A stretch of DNA of 64,000 nucleotides from Streptomyces catenulae (GTDB lineage Bacteria; Actinomycetota; Actinomycetes; Streptomycetales; Streptomycetaceae): the NCBI RefSeq assembly GCF_000718015.1, contig NZ_JODY01000016.1, positions 1 through 64,000 of the forward strand, read 5' to 3'. A program made the translations under genes and the position numbers. The notes under the pieces are model-generated. The model searched no databases and had not been told where the DNA came from. It saw only the letters and a list, made by a program, of their open reading frames with translations. Positions 49,920-59,043 of the stretch are shown in pieces (position 1 is the first letter of the stretch; every line of letters begins with the position of its first letter).

Positions 49920-50618
49920 ATGCCCACGCTGATCCTGGTGCGGCACGGCCGCTCCACCGCCAACACCTCCGGCGTCCTCGCGGGCCGGACCCCCGGAATC
50001 GCCCTCGACGAGCGCGGCACCGCGCAGGCCGCGGCGCTGCCCGCGCGGCTGGCACGGCTGCCGCTGGCCGCCGCCGTCACCAGCCCGCTGCAGCGCTGCC
50101 GCCAGACGCTCCGCCCGCTGCTCGACGCCCGCCCCGAGCTGCCGCTGCACCTCGACGACCGCATCAACGAGTGCGACTACGGCGACTGGTCGGGCCGTAA
50201 GCTCGCCGAGTTGAGCGGCGAGCCGCTGATGGAGGTCGTCCAGCGCCATCCGTCGGCCGCCGCCTTCCCCGGGGGCGAGTCGATGCGCGCCATGCAGGCG
50301 CGCGCGGTCGACGCGGTCCACGACTGGAACGCCCGCATCGAGGCGGCGCACGGCCCGGACGCCGCGTATCTGATGTGCTCGCACGGCGACATCATCAAGG
50401 CGCTGGTCGCCGAGGCGCTCGGCCTCCACCTCGACCTCTTCCAGCGGATCTCCGTCGAGCCCTGCTCGGTCACCGCGATCCGCTGGACCCGGCTGCGGCC
50501 CTTCCTCGTACGGCTCGGGGACACCGGTGACTTCGGCGGGCTGGTGCCCGCGCCGGACGCGACGGGCTCCGGGGACGGCGGTGAGGCGGCCGTGGGCGGT
50601 GGTGCGGGAGCACCGTGA
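49920..50618 (+). CDS. Histidine phosphatase (MSMEG_4193 family)
   Basis: A 232-residue histidine phosphatase/phosphomutase-like protein. The catalytic RHG is at residues 8-10 (LVRHGRSTAN), and the second His lies in LMCSHGDIIKALVAEALG. The acid/base Glu is in INECDYGDWSGR. It belongs to a conserved actinobacterial set with DUF3090, SCO1664-family and mshC. ATG 49920. Substrate unknown; a role linked to mycothiol has been suggested only by position. Confidence 0.9.
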   Translation: MPTLILVRHGRSTANTSGVLAGRTPGIALDERGTAQAAALPARLARLPLAAAVTSPLQRCRQTLRPLLDARPELPLHLDDRINECDYGDWSGRKLAELSGEPLMEVVQRHPSAAAFPGGESMRAMQARAVDAVHDWNARIEAAHGPDAAYLMCSHGDIIKALVAEALGLHLDLFQRISVEPCSVTAIRWTRLRPFLVRLGDTGDFGGLVPAPDATGSGDGGEAAVGGGAGAP

Positions 50619-50756
50619 TCAGCGGGCGCAGTAGGGTGGTGCGACGGCGCTGCCCGTGACATCTCTGCGAACCGTGCCGTGAGCGCACTGACCGCACTGA
50701 ACACAGGGGCCGCAGCGACCGCTCAGCCCCCGCAGTCGAGCAATCGGAGCAGGACG

Positions 50757-51347
50757 TTGTCCCGTCAGGTGTTCTTCTACGACGCGCCGGACCGCTTCGT
50801 GGCCGGTACGGTCGGGCTGCCTGGCCGCCGGAGCTTTTTCCTCCAGGCCACCGCGGCCGGCCGGACCACCAGCGTCGCCCTGGAGAAGACGCAGGTCGCC
50901 GCGCTCGCCGAGCGGATCGACGAGCTGCTGGACGAGGTGGTGCGGCGCAGCGGCGGCAACGCCCCGGTGCCCGCCGTCGCCCCCGCCGAGCTGGCGGACA
51001 CCGCGCCGTTGGAGACGCCGGTGGAGGAGGAGTTCCGCGTCGGCACCATGGCGCTCGCCTGGGACGGCGAGGACGAACGCATGATCATCGAGGCGCAGGC
51101 GCTGGTCGAGCTGGACGCCGACAGCGAGGAGGACCTCGCCGAGGCCGAGGAGCGGCTGCTCCAGGACGACGAGAACGGCCCGCCGATGCTGCGGGTGCGG
51201 ATGACCGGCACCATGGCGCGCGCCTTCGCCAAGCGCGCCCTGGAGGTGGTGAACGCCGGACGCCCGCCGTGTCCGCTGTGCAGCCTGCCGCTCGACCCCG
51301 AGGGCCATGTCTGCCCGCGCCAGAACGGCTACCGGCGGGACGCCTGA
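50757..51347 (+). CDS. DUF3090 family protein
   Basis: A 196-residue protein with the family opening SRQVFFYDAPDRFVAGTVGLPGRR. A C-terminal CPLCSLPLDPEGHVCPRQNGYRR looks like a zinc ribbon (CxxC...HxCP). TTG 50757, with GGAGCAGG upstream, gives the conserved N-terminus; the frame extends further 5' without family similarity. It is linked to the SCO1664-family gene by 5 bases and to mshC downstream. Function unknown. Confidence 0.88.
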   Translation: MSRQVFFYDAPDRFVAGTVGLPGRRSFFLQATAAGRTTSVALEKTQVAALAERIDELLDEVVRRSGGNAPVPAVAPAELADTAPLETPVEEEFRVGTMALAWDGEDERMIIEAQALVELDADSEEDLAEAEERLLQDDENGPPMLRVRMTGTMARAFAKRALEVVNAGRPPCPLCSLPLDPEGHVCPRQNGYRRDA

Positions 51348-51352
51348 CCGCC

Positions 51353-52300
51353 ATGGAACCCACCGCAGAACCGGCGCTCCCGGGTCCCGCGACACCGCCG
51401 GACCGGCCGTCGGCCGAGCCCTCGGCCGACGGCCCCCGGGACGCCCGGGCGGCCTCCCCGGACGATGCCGATCTTCAGGAAGCCTTCCTGAACGACGAGA
51501 ACCTTCAGGCAGCCTTCCTGAACGCGGGTGAGCTGACCGTCCGCGGCCGTATCGAGGAGGCGTCCAACGCGGTCCTCTTCTGCACCGTGACCCACGAGGG
51601 CCGCACCGTCGACTGCGTCTACAAGCCGGTCGCGGGCGAACGGCCGCTCTGGGACTTCCCCGACGGTAACCTCGCCCAGCGGGAGGTCGCCGCGTACGAG
51701 ATCTCCCGGGCCACCGGCTGGGGGCTGATCCCGGCCACCGTGCTGCGCGAGGGGCCGTACGGCCCGGGCATGGTGCAGCGGTGGATCGAGGTGCCCGAGG
51801 CGGACGGCGAGGAGATCCCGCCGCTGCTGGCGCTGGTCGAGGGGGACGAGCCGGGGCCGGGCTGGAAGGCGGTCGGGTTCGCGGAGACCGGGCAGGGGCG
51901 CCCGGCGCTGCTGGTCCACGCCGACGACGTCCGGCTGCGGCGGCTGGCGGTGCTCGACGCGGTCCTCAACAACGGGGACCGCAAGGGCGGCCATCTGCTG
52001 CCGGGGCCCGGCGGGCGGCTCTTCGCCATCGACCACGGCGTGACCTTCCACACCGACGACAAGCTCCGCACCCTGCTGTGGGGATGGGCCGGGGAGCCGC
52101 TGCCCGAGGAGGCGGTCACGGTGCTGGAGCGGCTCCGCACCGAGCTGGCGGAGGGCCTTCCGCTCGCCGCCCGACTGGCCGAACTCCTCACCACCGCCGA
52201 GACCGCCGCACTGCGCGCCCGGGTCGCCGCGCTGCTGGCTTCCGGCCGTCATCCCGAGCCCGGCGGCGACTGGCCGCCGATCCCCTGGCCACCGGTCTGA
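51353..52300 (+). CDS. SCO1664-family protein (PI3/4-kinase-like fold)
   Basis: A 315-residue protein of the actinobacterial SCO1664 family, a distant PI3/4-kinase-like group. Kinase-like parts are CVYKPVAGERPLWDFP (Lys), LDAVLNNGDRKGGHLL (catalytic Asn-Asp) and FAIDHGVTFHTDDKLR (DHG metal motif). The N-terminal 75 residues are Pro/Ala-rich. Residues about 40-60 contain a tandem 10-residue repeat (LQEAFLNDEN/LQAAFLNAGE) from a 30-bp DNA duplication. It starts five bases after DUF3090. Function unknown. Confidence 0.88.
   Translation: MEPTAEPALPGPATPPDRPSAEPSADGPRDARAASPDDADLQEAFLNDENLQAAFLNAGELTVRGRIEEASNAVLFCTVTHEGRTVDCVYKPVAGERPLWDFPDGNLAQREVAAYEISRATGWGLIPATVLREGPYGPGMVQRWIEVPEADGEEIPPLLALVEGDEPGPGWKAVGFAETGQGRPALLVHADDVRLRRLAVLDAVLNNGDRKGGHLLPGPGGRLFAIDHGVTFHTDDKLRTLLWGWAGEPLPEEAVTVLERLRTELAEGLPLAARLAELLTTAETAALRARVAALLASGRHPEPGGDWPPIPWPPV
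51473..51524. repeat. In-frame 30-bp duplication with hairpin in SCO1664-family gene
   Basis: CTTCAGGAAGCCTTCCTGAA (51473-51492) recurs at 51503-51522 with one change. Each copy is itself a near-perfect palindrome (TTCAGGAAG-C-CTTCCTGAA), so the mRNA can form two stable hairpins near the start of the coding region. Confidence 0.9.
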
Positions 52301-52461
52301 CACCCCGCCGGACCCCGGCGCGCGGGGCGCCGAAGGGCGGCGGACGGGGGGCGCGGACCGGCGCCTGATGCACGTTCCGGCATCGAACGCAAGAACGCCT
52401 ATCCGGTCGTTACCGGCCCTCCGGTTCGTATGCGGAACCAGCATCCGGTTAGTCTCAAGGC

Positions 52462-53691
52462 ATGCATGCATGGCCCGCTTCTGAGGTCCCCGCCCTGCCC
52501 GGTCAGGGCCGCGACCTGAGGATCCACGACACCGCGACCGGCGGACGGGTGACCCTCGACCCCGGTCCCGTCGCCCGTATCTACGTCTGCGGCATCACGC
52601 CGTACGACGCCACCCACATGGGGCACGCGGCGACCTACAACGCGTTCGACCTGGTTCAGCGCGTGTGGCTCGACACGAAGCGCCAGGTTCACTACGTGCA
52701 GAACGTCACGGATGTCGACGATCCGCTGCTGGAGCGGGCCGTCGCCACCGGGGACGACTGGACGGCGCTCGCCGAACGCGAGACCGCGCTGTTCCGCGAG
52801 GACATGACGGCCCTGCGGATGCTCCCGCCCCGCCACTACATCGGAGCCGTCGAGGCGATACCCGGGATCGTCCCGCTCGTCGAACGGCTCCGGGACAACG
52901 GCGCCGCCTACGAACTCGACGGCGACATCTACTTCTCCGTCTCCTCCGACCCGCACTTCGGCGAGGTCTCCGGACTCGACGCCGAGGCGATGCGGCTGCT
53001 CTCCGCCGAACGCGGCGGCGACCCGGAGCGGGAGGGCAAGAAGAACCCCCTCGACCCGATGCTGTGGATGGCCGCCCGCGACGGCGAGCCGAGCTGGGAC
53101 GGCGGCTCGCTGGGCCGCGGTCGGCCCGGCTGGCACATCGAGTGCGTCGCCATCGCCCTGGACCACCTCGGCATGGGCTTCGACGTCCAGGGCGGCGGCT
53201 CCGACCTGGCGTTCCCGCACCACGAGATGGGCGCCTCGCACGCCCAGGCGCTGACCGGCGAGCACCCCTTCGCCAAGGCGTACGTCCACGCCGGGATGGT
53301 GGCGCTGGACGGCGAGAAGATGTCGAAGTCCAAGGGCAACCTGGTCTTCGTCTCGGCGGTACGCCGCGACGGCGTCGACCCGGCGGCCATCCGTCTGGCG
53401 CTCCTCTCCCACCACTACCGCAGCGACTGGGAGTGGACCGACGCGGTGCTGGCCGAGGCCGTGGACCGGCTGGCGCGCTGGCGCGCCGCCGTCTCCCGCC
53501 CCGACGGCCCGTCCGCCGAGGCGCTGCTGGCGGAGGTCCGTACGGCGCTCGCCGACGACCTGGACTCGCCCGCGGCGCTGGCGGCGGTCGACCGCTGGGC
53601 CGCCGCGCAGGAGTCCGGCGGCGGCAGCGACGAGGGCGCGCCCGGTCTGGTCTCGCGCACGGTGGACGCGCTGCTGGGCGTCGCGCTGTAA
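52462..53691 (+). CDS. mshC: Mycothiol ligase MshC
   Basis: A 409-residue cysteine:glucosaminyl-inositol ligase, the ATP-dependent step of mycothiol synthesis that attaches cysteine to GlcN-Ins. It is a paralogue of cysteinyl-tRNA synthetase without the anticodon-binding tail. Zinc-ligand Cys43 ([15 protein letters not shown]), THMGH at 51-55 and KMSKS at 286-290 are intact. ATG 52462 lies in a CATGCATGCATGG run; position with respect to the family N-terminus supports it. It follows the DUF3090/SCO1664 pair. No SigR-type GGAAT-N18-GTT promoter was seen. Confidence 0.97.
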   Translation: MHAWPASEVPALPGQGRDLRIHDTATGGRVTLDPGPVARIYVCGITPYDATHMGHAATYNAFDLVQRVWLDTKRQVHYVQNVTDVDDPLLERAVATGDDWTALAERETALFREDMTALRMLPPRHYIGAVEAIPGIVPLVERLRDNGAAYELDGDIYFSVSSDPHFGEVSGLDAEAMRLLSAERGGDPEREGKKNPLDPMLWMAARDGEPSWDGGSLGRGRPGWHIECVAIALDHLGMGFDVQGGGSDLAFPHHEMGASHAQALTGEHPFAKAYVHAGMVALDGEKMSKSKGNLVFVSAVRRDGVDPAAIRLALLSHHYRSDWEWTDAVLAEAVDRLARWRAAVSRPDGPSAEALLAEVRTALADDLDSPAALAAVDRWAAAQESGGGSDEGAPGLVSRTVDALLGVAL

Positions 53692-53708
53692 CCCCTCACC
53701 GGCCCCAG

Positions 53709-53742
53709 GGGGCGTCTCCGCATCCGCGGGGGCGCCCCTTTT
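53709..53742 (+). terminator. Intrinsic terminator after mshC
   Basis: A 13-bp stem (53709-53721 with 53726-53738, two wobbles) is followed by TTTT. It starts 17 bases after the mshC stop and faces the parJ 3' end. Confidence 0.88.
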
Positions 53743-53842
53743 CCGCGTACCGGGCGCCGGTGGGGGAGACCCGGGGGAAGCGGACGGGCGGGGCCGGACC
53801 GCTCCGGTCCCGCCCCGCCCGTCCGTGGTTCGCGCGCCCGGC

Positions 53843-54802
53843 CTACCGCCCGCCGTCGGCCTCCGGCCCGTCCGACGGATCGGCTCCGGCGTCCTTCGGG
53901 TCCCGGGACTCCTTGGGGAGCCGGGGCCAGGTGCGGCCGGTGTCGGTCTGCGGGTCCCGGCGGCGGAGATAGCGCTCGAACTCCCGGGCGATGGCGTCAC
54001 CGGACGCCTCCGGCAGATCCGCGGTGTCCCGCGCCTCCTCCAGCGTCTGGACGTACTCGGCGACCTCGCTGTCCTCGGCCGCCAGCTGGTCCACGCCCAG
54101 CTGCCAGGCGCGGGCGTCCTCGGTCAGCTCGCCCTGCGGGACCCGGATGCCGAGCAGGTCCTCCAGGCGGTTGAGCAGCGCCAGGCTGGCCTTCGGGTTG
54201 GGCGGCTGGGAGACGTAGTGCGGCACCGCGGCCCAGAGGCTGACGGCCGGGACCCCGGCGTGGGTGCACGCCTCCTGGAGGATGCCGACGATGCCGGTGG
54301 GGCCCTCGTAGCGGGACTCCTCCAGATCCATCCGGGTCGCCAGATCGGTGTCTGAGGTGACGCCGCTGACCGGCACCGGCCGGGTGTGCGGGGTGTCGCC
54401 GAGCAGCGCGCCGAGCACCACCAGCATCTCCACGCCCAGCTCATGGGCGAAGCCGAGGATCTCGTTGCAGAACGAGCGCCAGCGCATGCTCGGCTCGATG
54501 CCGCGGACCAGCACCAGATCGCGGCGGCGGCCCTTGCCGTCGGAGTCCTCGATCCGGACGACCGACAGCCGGGTGGTGGGCCAGGTGACCTTGCGGACGC
54601 CGTCCTCCAGGAAGACGGTCGGGCGGTTGACCTGGAAGTCGTAGTAGTCCTCGGCGTCGAGCGCGGCGAAGACCTTGCCCTGCCATTCACGGTGCAGATG
54701 AGCGACCGCGGCGGAGGCGGCGTCGCCGGCGTCGTTCCAGCCTTCGAACGCGGCCACCATCACCGGGTCGATCAGCTCGGGAACACCCTCCAGCTCGATC
54801 AC
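53843..54802 (-). CDS. parJ: PAC2-family protein ParJ
   Basis: A 319-residue PAC2-domain protein that corresponds by position (beside mshC) and sequence to S. coelicolor ParJ (SCO1662), which binds ParA and affects chromosome segregation in sporulating hyphae. Blocks seen are VMVAAFEGWNDAGDAASAAVAHL near the start and VVLGALLGDTPHTRPVPVSG. The C-terminal 40 residues are acidic and poorly ordered. The start is GTG 54802 after AAGGAGG. The promoter region contains an isolated TetR-type palindrome (54918-54933). Confidence 0.9.
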   Translation of the reverse strand: MIELEGVPELIDPVMVAAFEGWNDAGDAASAAVAHLHREWQGKVFAALDAEDYYDFQVNRPTVFLEDGVRKVTWPTTRLSVVRIEDSDGKGRRRDLVLVRGIEPSMRWRSFCNEILGFAHELGVEMLVVLGALLGDTPHTRPVPVSGVTSDTDLATRMDLEESRYEGPTGIVGILQEACTHAGVPAVSLWAAVPHYVSQPPNPKASLALLNRLEDLLGIRVPQGELTEDARAWQLGVDQLAAEDSEVAEYVQTLEEARDTADLPEASGDAIAREFERYLRRRDPQTDTGRTWPRLPKESRDPKDAGADPSDGPEADGGR

Positions 54803-54917
54803 CCAGCGCCTCCTTCCGGCCGGTGTTCCGCCGCTGAGCGGCCACCGGCACCCCGTTTCCTTGCGTGCGCTCCCCAGCCTACGGGGTCCACGGCGTCCGG
54901 CCGCAGCCCCTGTGCAC

Positions 54918-54933
54918 GAATGAGTGCTCATTC
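54918..54933. promoter_or_regulatory. Perfect TetR-type palindrome upstream of parJ
   Basis: GAATGAGTGCTCATTC is a perfect inverted repeat around TG. It lies 116 bases upstream of the parJ start and 61 bases downstream of the GntR stop. No TetR gene is adjacent. Confidence 0.7.
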
Positions 54934-54993
54934 ATCCGAGGTGTTCGGAAGGACCTTCGAGCGCCCGGCCGCCGCGCCCGGTACCGCCCGCCG

Positions 54994-55659
54994 TCACCCC
55001 GCCGTCCGCACCCACCGCTCCACCCCCACGAGGTGGACCGTGGCCCACGCCCGCGCCCCCTCCGTGTCGCCCTCGCGCAGCGCGGTGAGGATCGCGCGGT
55101 GTTCGGCGAGCGTCCGGGCCACCGCGTCCCGCTGCGCCGGCCCGCCCCGGGCCCGGGTGGCCGGACCCGACAGGCCCTGGAGCAGCGCGCAGAGCACGGA
55201 GTTGCCGGACGCCGCCGCGATCCGCCGGTGGAACTCCAGGTCACCGGCGACCAGCTCGACCTCCGACGGCGCGGGGCCCAGCGCGTCCAACCCGGCCTCC
55301 AGCGCGTCGAGTTCGGCCGCGGCGATCCGTCCGGCGGCCATCGCGGTGGCGGCGGGCTCCAGGATCCGGCGGACCGCGAGGAACTCCAGCGCCGTGTCGT
55401 CGCGGTGGAGGTCGACCACGAAACTCAGCGCCTCCAGCAGCAGCCGCGGGGCGAGACTGGTGACGTAGGTGCCGTCGCCCTGCCGTACGTCGAGGATGCG
55501 GATCAGCGACAGCGCCCGCACCGCCTCGCGCAGCGAGTTGCGGGAAAGGCCCAGCTCAGCGGCGAGTTCGCTCTCCCTGGGCAGCCGGTCGCCCGGCCGC
55601 AGCGCCCCCGTGACGATCATCCCCTTGATCTTCTCGATGGCCTCGTCAGTGACCCCCAC
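54994..55659 (-). CDS. GntR-family regulator with FCD domain
   Basis: A 221-residue regulator. The N-terminal winged helix (LPRESELAAELGLSRNSLREAVRALSLIRI, about residues 26-55) is followed by an all-helical FCD ligand domain with the metal-binding His/Asp pattern (DLEFHRRIAAASGN and AEHRAILTAL). Such proteins often sense a carboxylic acid. GTG 55659 follows GGGGAGG. A 19-bp palindrome stands 40 bases upstream. It lies downstream of glpD on the same strand but with its own promoter region. The ligand is unknown. Confidence 0.9.
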   Translation of the reverse strand: MGVTDEAIEKIKGMIVTGALRPGDRLPRESELAAELGLSRNSLREAVRALSLIRILDVRQGDGTYVTSLAPRLLLEALSFVVDLHRDDTALEFLAVRRILEPAATAMAAGRIAAAELDALEAGLDALGPAPSEVELVAGDLEFHRRIAAASGNSVLCALLQGLSGPATRARGGPAQRDAVARTLAEHRAILTALREGDTEGARAWATVHLVGVERWVRTAG

Positions 55660-55697
55660 GGCCGACCTCCCCGTTCGGAACCGCCGGACATCCGCCT

Positions 55698-55716
55698 CCA
55701 GACATCCGATGTCTGG
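55698..55716. promoter_or_regulatory. Palindrome upstream of the FCD GntR gene
   Basis: CCAGACATCCGATGTCTGG pairs CCAGACAT with ATGTCTGG around CCG. It is followed by another GACAT. It sits 39 bases upstream of the GTG and is a likely operator. Confidence 0.7.
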
Positions 55717-55835
55717 GACATTATGGCCCGGCCTCCGGGGGCCTTCGCACCCCGTGCCCGCACATGCCGGAGGGGCGGCCCCGTACGGGAACCGCCCCTC
55801 CGTCCGGCCGTACGCACCCGGCGTACGCCCCGGGC

Positions 55836-57440
55836 TCAGCCTTCGAGCATGCCCTTCACCTTGGCGCGGACGTCCTCGGTGTCCAGGCCGCGGATGGTCA
55901 GCGTGGTCCGGCGGCGCAGCACGTCGTCCACGGTCTCGGCCCACTCGTGGTCACGGGCGTAGGCGACCTGCGCCCAGATCTCCGGCGCGTCCGGGTGGAT
56001 GCGCTCGGCAAGCTCCGGGTTCTCGTTCGCCAGGCGCGCGATGTCGAACGACAGCGAACCGTAGTGCGTGGCGAGGTGGCGCGCGGTCTCCGGGGTCATC
56101 TGCGGGCCGTCGGCGGTGCCGTCGACCAGCAGGCGGTGGGCGACCGCGTTCGGGTTGGCGATACCGGGCAGCGGGAGCTTCTTCGGCAGGCGCGCGATCG
56201 GCTCCATGTCACCGGCCAGCGGGTGGCCGGGGAGCGCGGCGAGCTTGTTCATGACCGTACGGCCGATGTGGCGGAAGGTCGTCCACTTGCCGCCCGCGAC
56301 GGAGAGCATGCCGCCGCTGCCCTCGGTCACGACGGTCTCGCGCTTGGCCTTGGAGGTGTCGCCGGGGCCGCCGGGCAGCACCCGCAGACCGGCGAACGAG
56401 TAGGTGATCAGGTCGCGCGTCAGCTGCTGGTCACGGACGGAGAAGGCGGCCTCGTCCAGGATCTGGGCGGTGTCCTTCTCGGTGACCGCGACGTCCGCCG
56501 GGTCGCCCTCGTACTCCTCGTCGGTGGTACCGAGCAGCAGCATGTCCTCCCAGGGGAGGGCGAAGGTGATGCGGTACTTGTCGATCGGGGTGGCCAGCGC
56601 CGCCTTCCAGGGGGAGGTGCGCTTGAGGACCAGGTGCGCGCCCTTGGAGAGGCGGATGGAGGGGGCCGCGTTCGGGTCCTCCATCTTGCGCAGGTGGTCC
56701 ACCCACGGGCCGGTCGCGTTGAGGACCAGGCGGGCGCTGACGCCGAACTCCTCGCCGTCCGTGCGGTCCTTCAGCTCGGCACCGGTGACCCGGCCCTGGG
56801 TGAAGCGCAGGCCGGTGACCTCGGCGTGGTTGAGGACCGTGGCGCCCGCCGCGACGGCGGCGCGGACGGTCATCAGCGCCATCCGGGCGTCGTTCATCTG
56901 GTCGTCGCCGTAGACCGCGACGGCCTTGAGGTTGTCGGTCCGCAGCTCCGGCACGTCGCGCTGGGCCTTGGCCGGGGATATGACGTGGCCGACGCCGTCA
57001 CCGAACGCGGAGAGCGCGGAGTAGGCGAAGACACCGGCGCCGAGCTTCGCCGCGCCGTGCGGGCCGCCCTTGTAGACGGGCAGGTAGAAGGTGAGGGGGT
57101 TGGCGAGGTGCGGCGCCACCTCACGGGAGACCGCACGCCGCTCGAAGTGGTTCTCCGCCACCAGCTTCACCGCACCGGTCTGCAGGTAGCGCAGACCGCC
57201 GTGGAGCAGCTTGGAGGAGGCGGAGGAGGTGGCGCCGGCGAAGTCGCCGGCGTCCACCAGGGCCACCCGCAGTCCGGCCTGCGCGGCGTGCCAGGCAGTG
57301 GAGATGCCCAGGATGCCGCCACCGATCACCAGGAGGTCGTACGTCGCCTTGGACAGCTGTTCCCGGGTTTCGGCGCGGCTCGGGGTCGAACCGTCGGCCG
57401 GGTGCGTCCCGAGTGCCGGGACGCTCTGCAGGGTGCTCAT
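55836..57440 (-). CDS. glpD: Glycerol-3-phosphate dehydrogenase (FAD)
   Basis: A 534-residue FAD flavoprotein that oxidises glycerol 3-phosphate to dihydroxyacetone phosphate and passes electrons to quinone. The FAD motif LLVIGGGILGISTAWHAAQAG is at about residues 36-57, and HGGLRYLQTGAVKLV and GKWTTFRHIGRTVM are family blocks. The C-terminal DAO_C-like domain is present. ATG 57440 is 8 bases after GAGGAG; a TTG one codon earlier is ignored. It starts 4 bases after the glpK stop, so it is the last gene of the glpFKD operon. Confidence 0.96.
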   Translation of the reverse strand: MSTLQSVPALGTHPADGSTPSRAETREQLSKATYDLLVIGGGILGISTAWHAAQAGLRVALVDAGDFAGATSSASSKLLHGGLRYLQTGAVKLVAENHFERRAVSREVAPHLANPLTFYLPVYKGGPHGAAKLGAGVFAYSALSAFGDGVGHVISPAKAQRDVPELRTDNLKAVAVYGDDQMNDARMALMTVRAAVAAGATVLNHAEVTGLRFTQGRVTGAELKDRTDGEEFGVSARLVLNATGPWVDHLRKMEDPNAAPSIRLSKGAHLVLKRTSPWKAALATPIDKYRITFALPWEDMLLLGTTDEEYEGDPADVAVTEKDTAQILDEAAFSVRDQQLTRDLITYSFAGLRVLPGGPGDTSKAKRETVVTEGSGGMLSVAGGKWTTFRHIGRTVMNKLAALPGHPLAGDMEPIARLPKKLPLPGIANPNAVAHRLLVDGTADGPQMTPETARHLATHYGSLSFDIARLANENPELAERIHPDAPEIWAQVAYARDHEWAETVDDVLRRRTTLTIRGLDTEDVRAKVKGMLEG

Positions 57441-57443
57441 CAA

Positions 57444-58994
57444 TTACTCCTCGACAGTGTCGTCGTCGAGCCAGCCCATGGAGCGTTCCACTGCCTTGAG
57501 CCAGCTCTTGTACTCGCGGTCACGGGTGGCCGCATCCATCCGGGGGGTCCATTCGGCGGCCCGGCGCCAGTTGGCGCGCAGCTCGTCGGTGCTGGACCAG
57601 AAGCCGACGGCCAGACCGGCCGCGTAGGCAGCGCCGAGGCAGGTCGTCTCGGCGACCATCGGGCGCACCACCGGCGCGTCCAGGAAGTCCGAGATGGTCT
57701 GCATCAGCAGGTTGTTGGAGGTCATACCGCCGTCGACCTTGAGTGCGGTCAGCTCGACGCCGGAGTCCTTCGTCATGGCGTCGGTGATCTCGCGGGTCTG
57801 CCAGGCGGTGGCCTCGAGTACGGCGCGGGCGATGTGCGCCTTGGTGACGTAACGGGTCAGACCCGCGATGACACCGCGCGCGTCGGAGCGCCAGTAGGGG
57901 GCGAACAGGCCGGAGAAGGCCGGGACGAAGTAGGCGCCGCCGTTGTCCTCGACGGTGGAGGCCAGCGTCTCGATCTCCGCGGCGGAGTTGATCAGGCCCA
58001 TCTGGTCGCGCATCCACTGCACCAGCGAACCGGTGACGGCGATGGAGCCTTCCAGCGCGTAGACCGCGTCCTGGTCGCCGATGCGGTAGCCGACGGTGGT
58101 CAGCAGCCCGTTGTACGAGTTCACCGGCTGGTTGCCGGTGTTCATCAGCATGAAGGTGCCGGTGCCGTACGTGGACTTGGCCTCACCCTGCGAGAAGCAG
58201 GTCTGGCCGAAGAGCGCGGCCTGCTGGTCACCGAGGGCGGAGGCGACCGGGACACCGGCGAGGGTGCCACCGGCGGCCAGGCCGTAGACCTCGGCGGAGG
58301 ACTTGATCTCCGGGAGGACCTCGGCGGGGATGCCGATCGACTGGAGGATCTTGTCGTCCCACTCCAGCGTGTGGAGGTTCATCAGGAGGGTGCGCGAGGC
58401 GTTGGTGACGTCCGTGACGTGCACACCGCCGTTCACGCCACCGGTGAGGTTCCAGATGACCCAGGAGTCCATGGTGCCGAAGAGGATGTCGCCGCGCTCG
58501 GCGCGCTCGCGCAGCCCCTCGACGTTGTCCAGCAGCCAGCGGATCTTCGGGCCCGCGAAGTACGAGGCCAGCGGGAGGCCGGTCTCGCGGCGGAAGCGGT
58601 CCTGGCCGACGTTGCGGCCCAGCTCCTTGCAGAGCGCGTCGGTGCGGGTGTCCTGCCAGACGATGGCGTTGTGGACCGGCTCACCGGTGTGCTTGTCCCA
58701 CAGCAGCGTGGTCTCGCGCTGGTTGGTGATGCCGATCGCCTTGACGTCGTCGGCGGTGACGCCGGCCTTCGCGACGGCGCCGGCCACGACCTGCTGGACG
58801 TTGGCCCAGATCTCGGCGGCATCGTGTTCGACCCAGCCGGGCTTGGGGAAGATCTGTTCGTGCTCCTTCTGGTCGACCGACACGATGCGGCCGTCCTTGT
58901 CGAACACGATGCAGCGGCTGGAAGTCGTGCCCTGGTCGATGGCCGCGATGAACGGGCCGTGACCGTGGGAGGAGGTGGAGGGGGTGTCGCTCAT
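57444..58994 (-). CDS. glpK: Glycerol kinase
   Basis: A 516-residue FGGY kinase that phosphorylates glycerol to sn-glycerol 3-phosphate using ATP. The start of the fold [16 protein letters not shown], the substrate motif [13 protein letters not shown], and the FGGY C-terminal signatures [15 protein letters not shown] and [16 protein letters not shown] are intact. ATG 58994 follows GGAG. glpF lies 49 bases upstream and glpD 3 bases downstream, forming one glycerol-induced operon. Confidence 0.97.
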   Translation of the reverse strand: MSDTPSTSSHGHGPFIAAIDQGTTSSRCIVFDKDGRIVSVDQKEHEQIFPKPGWVEHDAAEIWANVQQVVAGAVAKAGVTADDVKAIGITNQRETTLLWDKHTGEPVHNAIVWQDTRTDALCKELGRNVGQDRFRRETGLPLASYFAGPKIRWLLDNVEGLRERAERGDILFGTMDSWVIWNLTGGVNGGVHVTDVTNASRTLLMNLHTLEWDDKILQSIGIPAEVLPEIKSSAEVYGLAAGGTLAGVPVASALGDQQAALFGQTCFSQGEAKSTYGTGTFMLMNTGNQPVNSYNGLLTTVGYRIGDQDAVYALEGSIAVTGSLVQWMRDQMGLINSAAEIETLASTVEDNGGAYFVPAFSGLFAPYWRSDARGVIAGLTRYVTKAHIARAVLEATAWQTREITDAMTKDSGVELTALKVDGGMTSNNLLMQTISDFLDAPVVRPMVAETTCLGAAYAAGLAVGFWSSTDELRANWRRAAEWTPRMDAATRDREYKSWLKAVERSMGWLDDDTVEE

Positions 58995-59043
58995 GGTGTG
59001 CTCCAGTGATTCTGTGCGGGCGGAGTCGGGACGGGGACGCGGC

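Noticed and set aside
52301..52461. SigR promoter for mshC
   Set aside because: GGAAC and GGTT words exist but not at the 18-19 base spacing that SigR promoters need.
55764..59009. A 1081-codon open frame on the plus strand
   Set aside because: It is antisense to glpD and glpK, both with intact motifs, and has the typical composition of a shadow frame.
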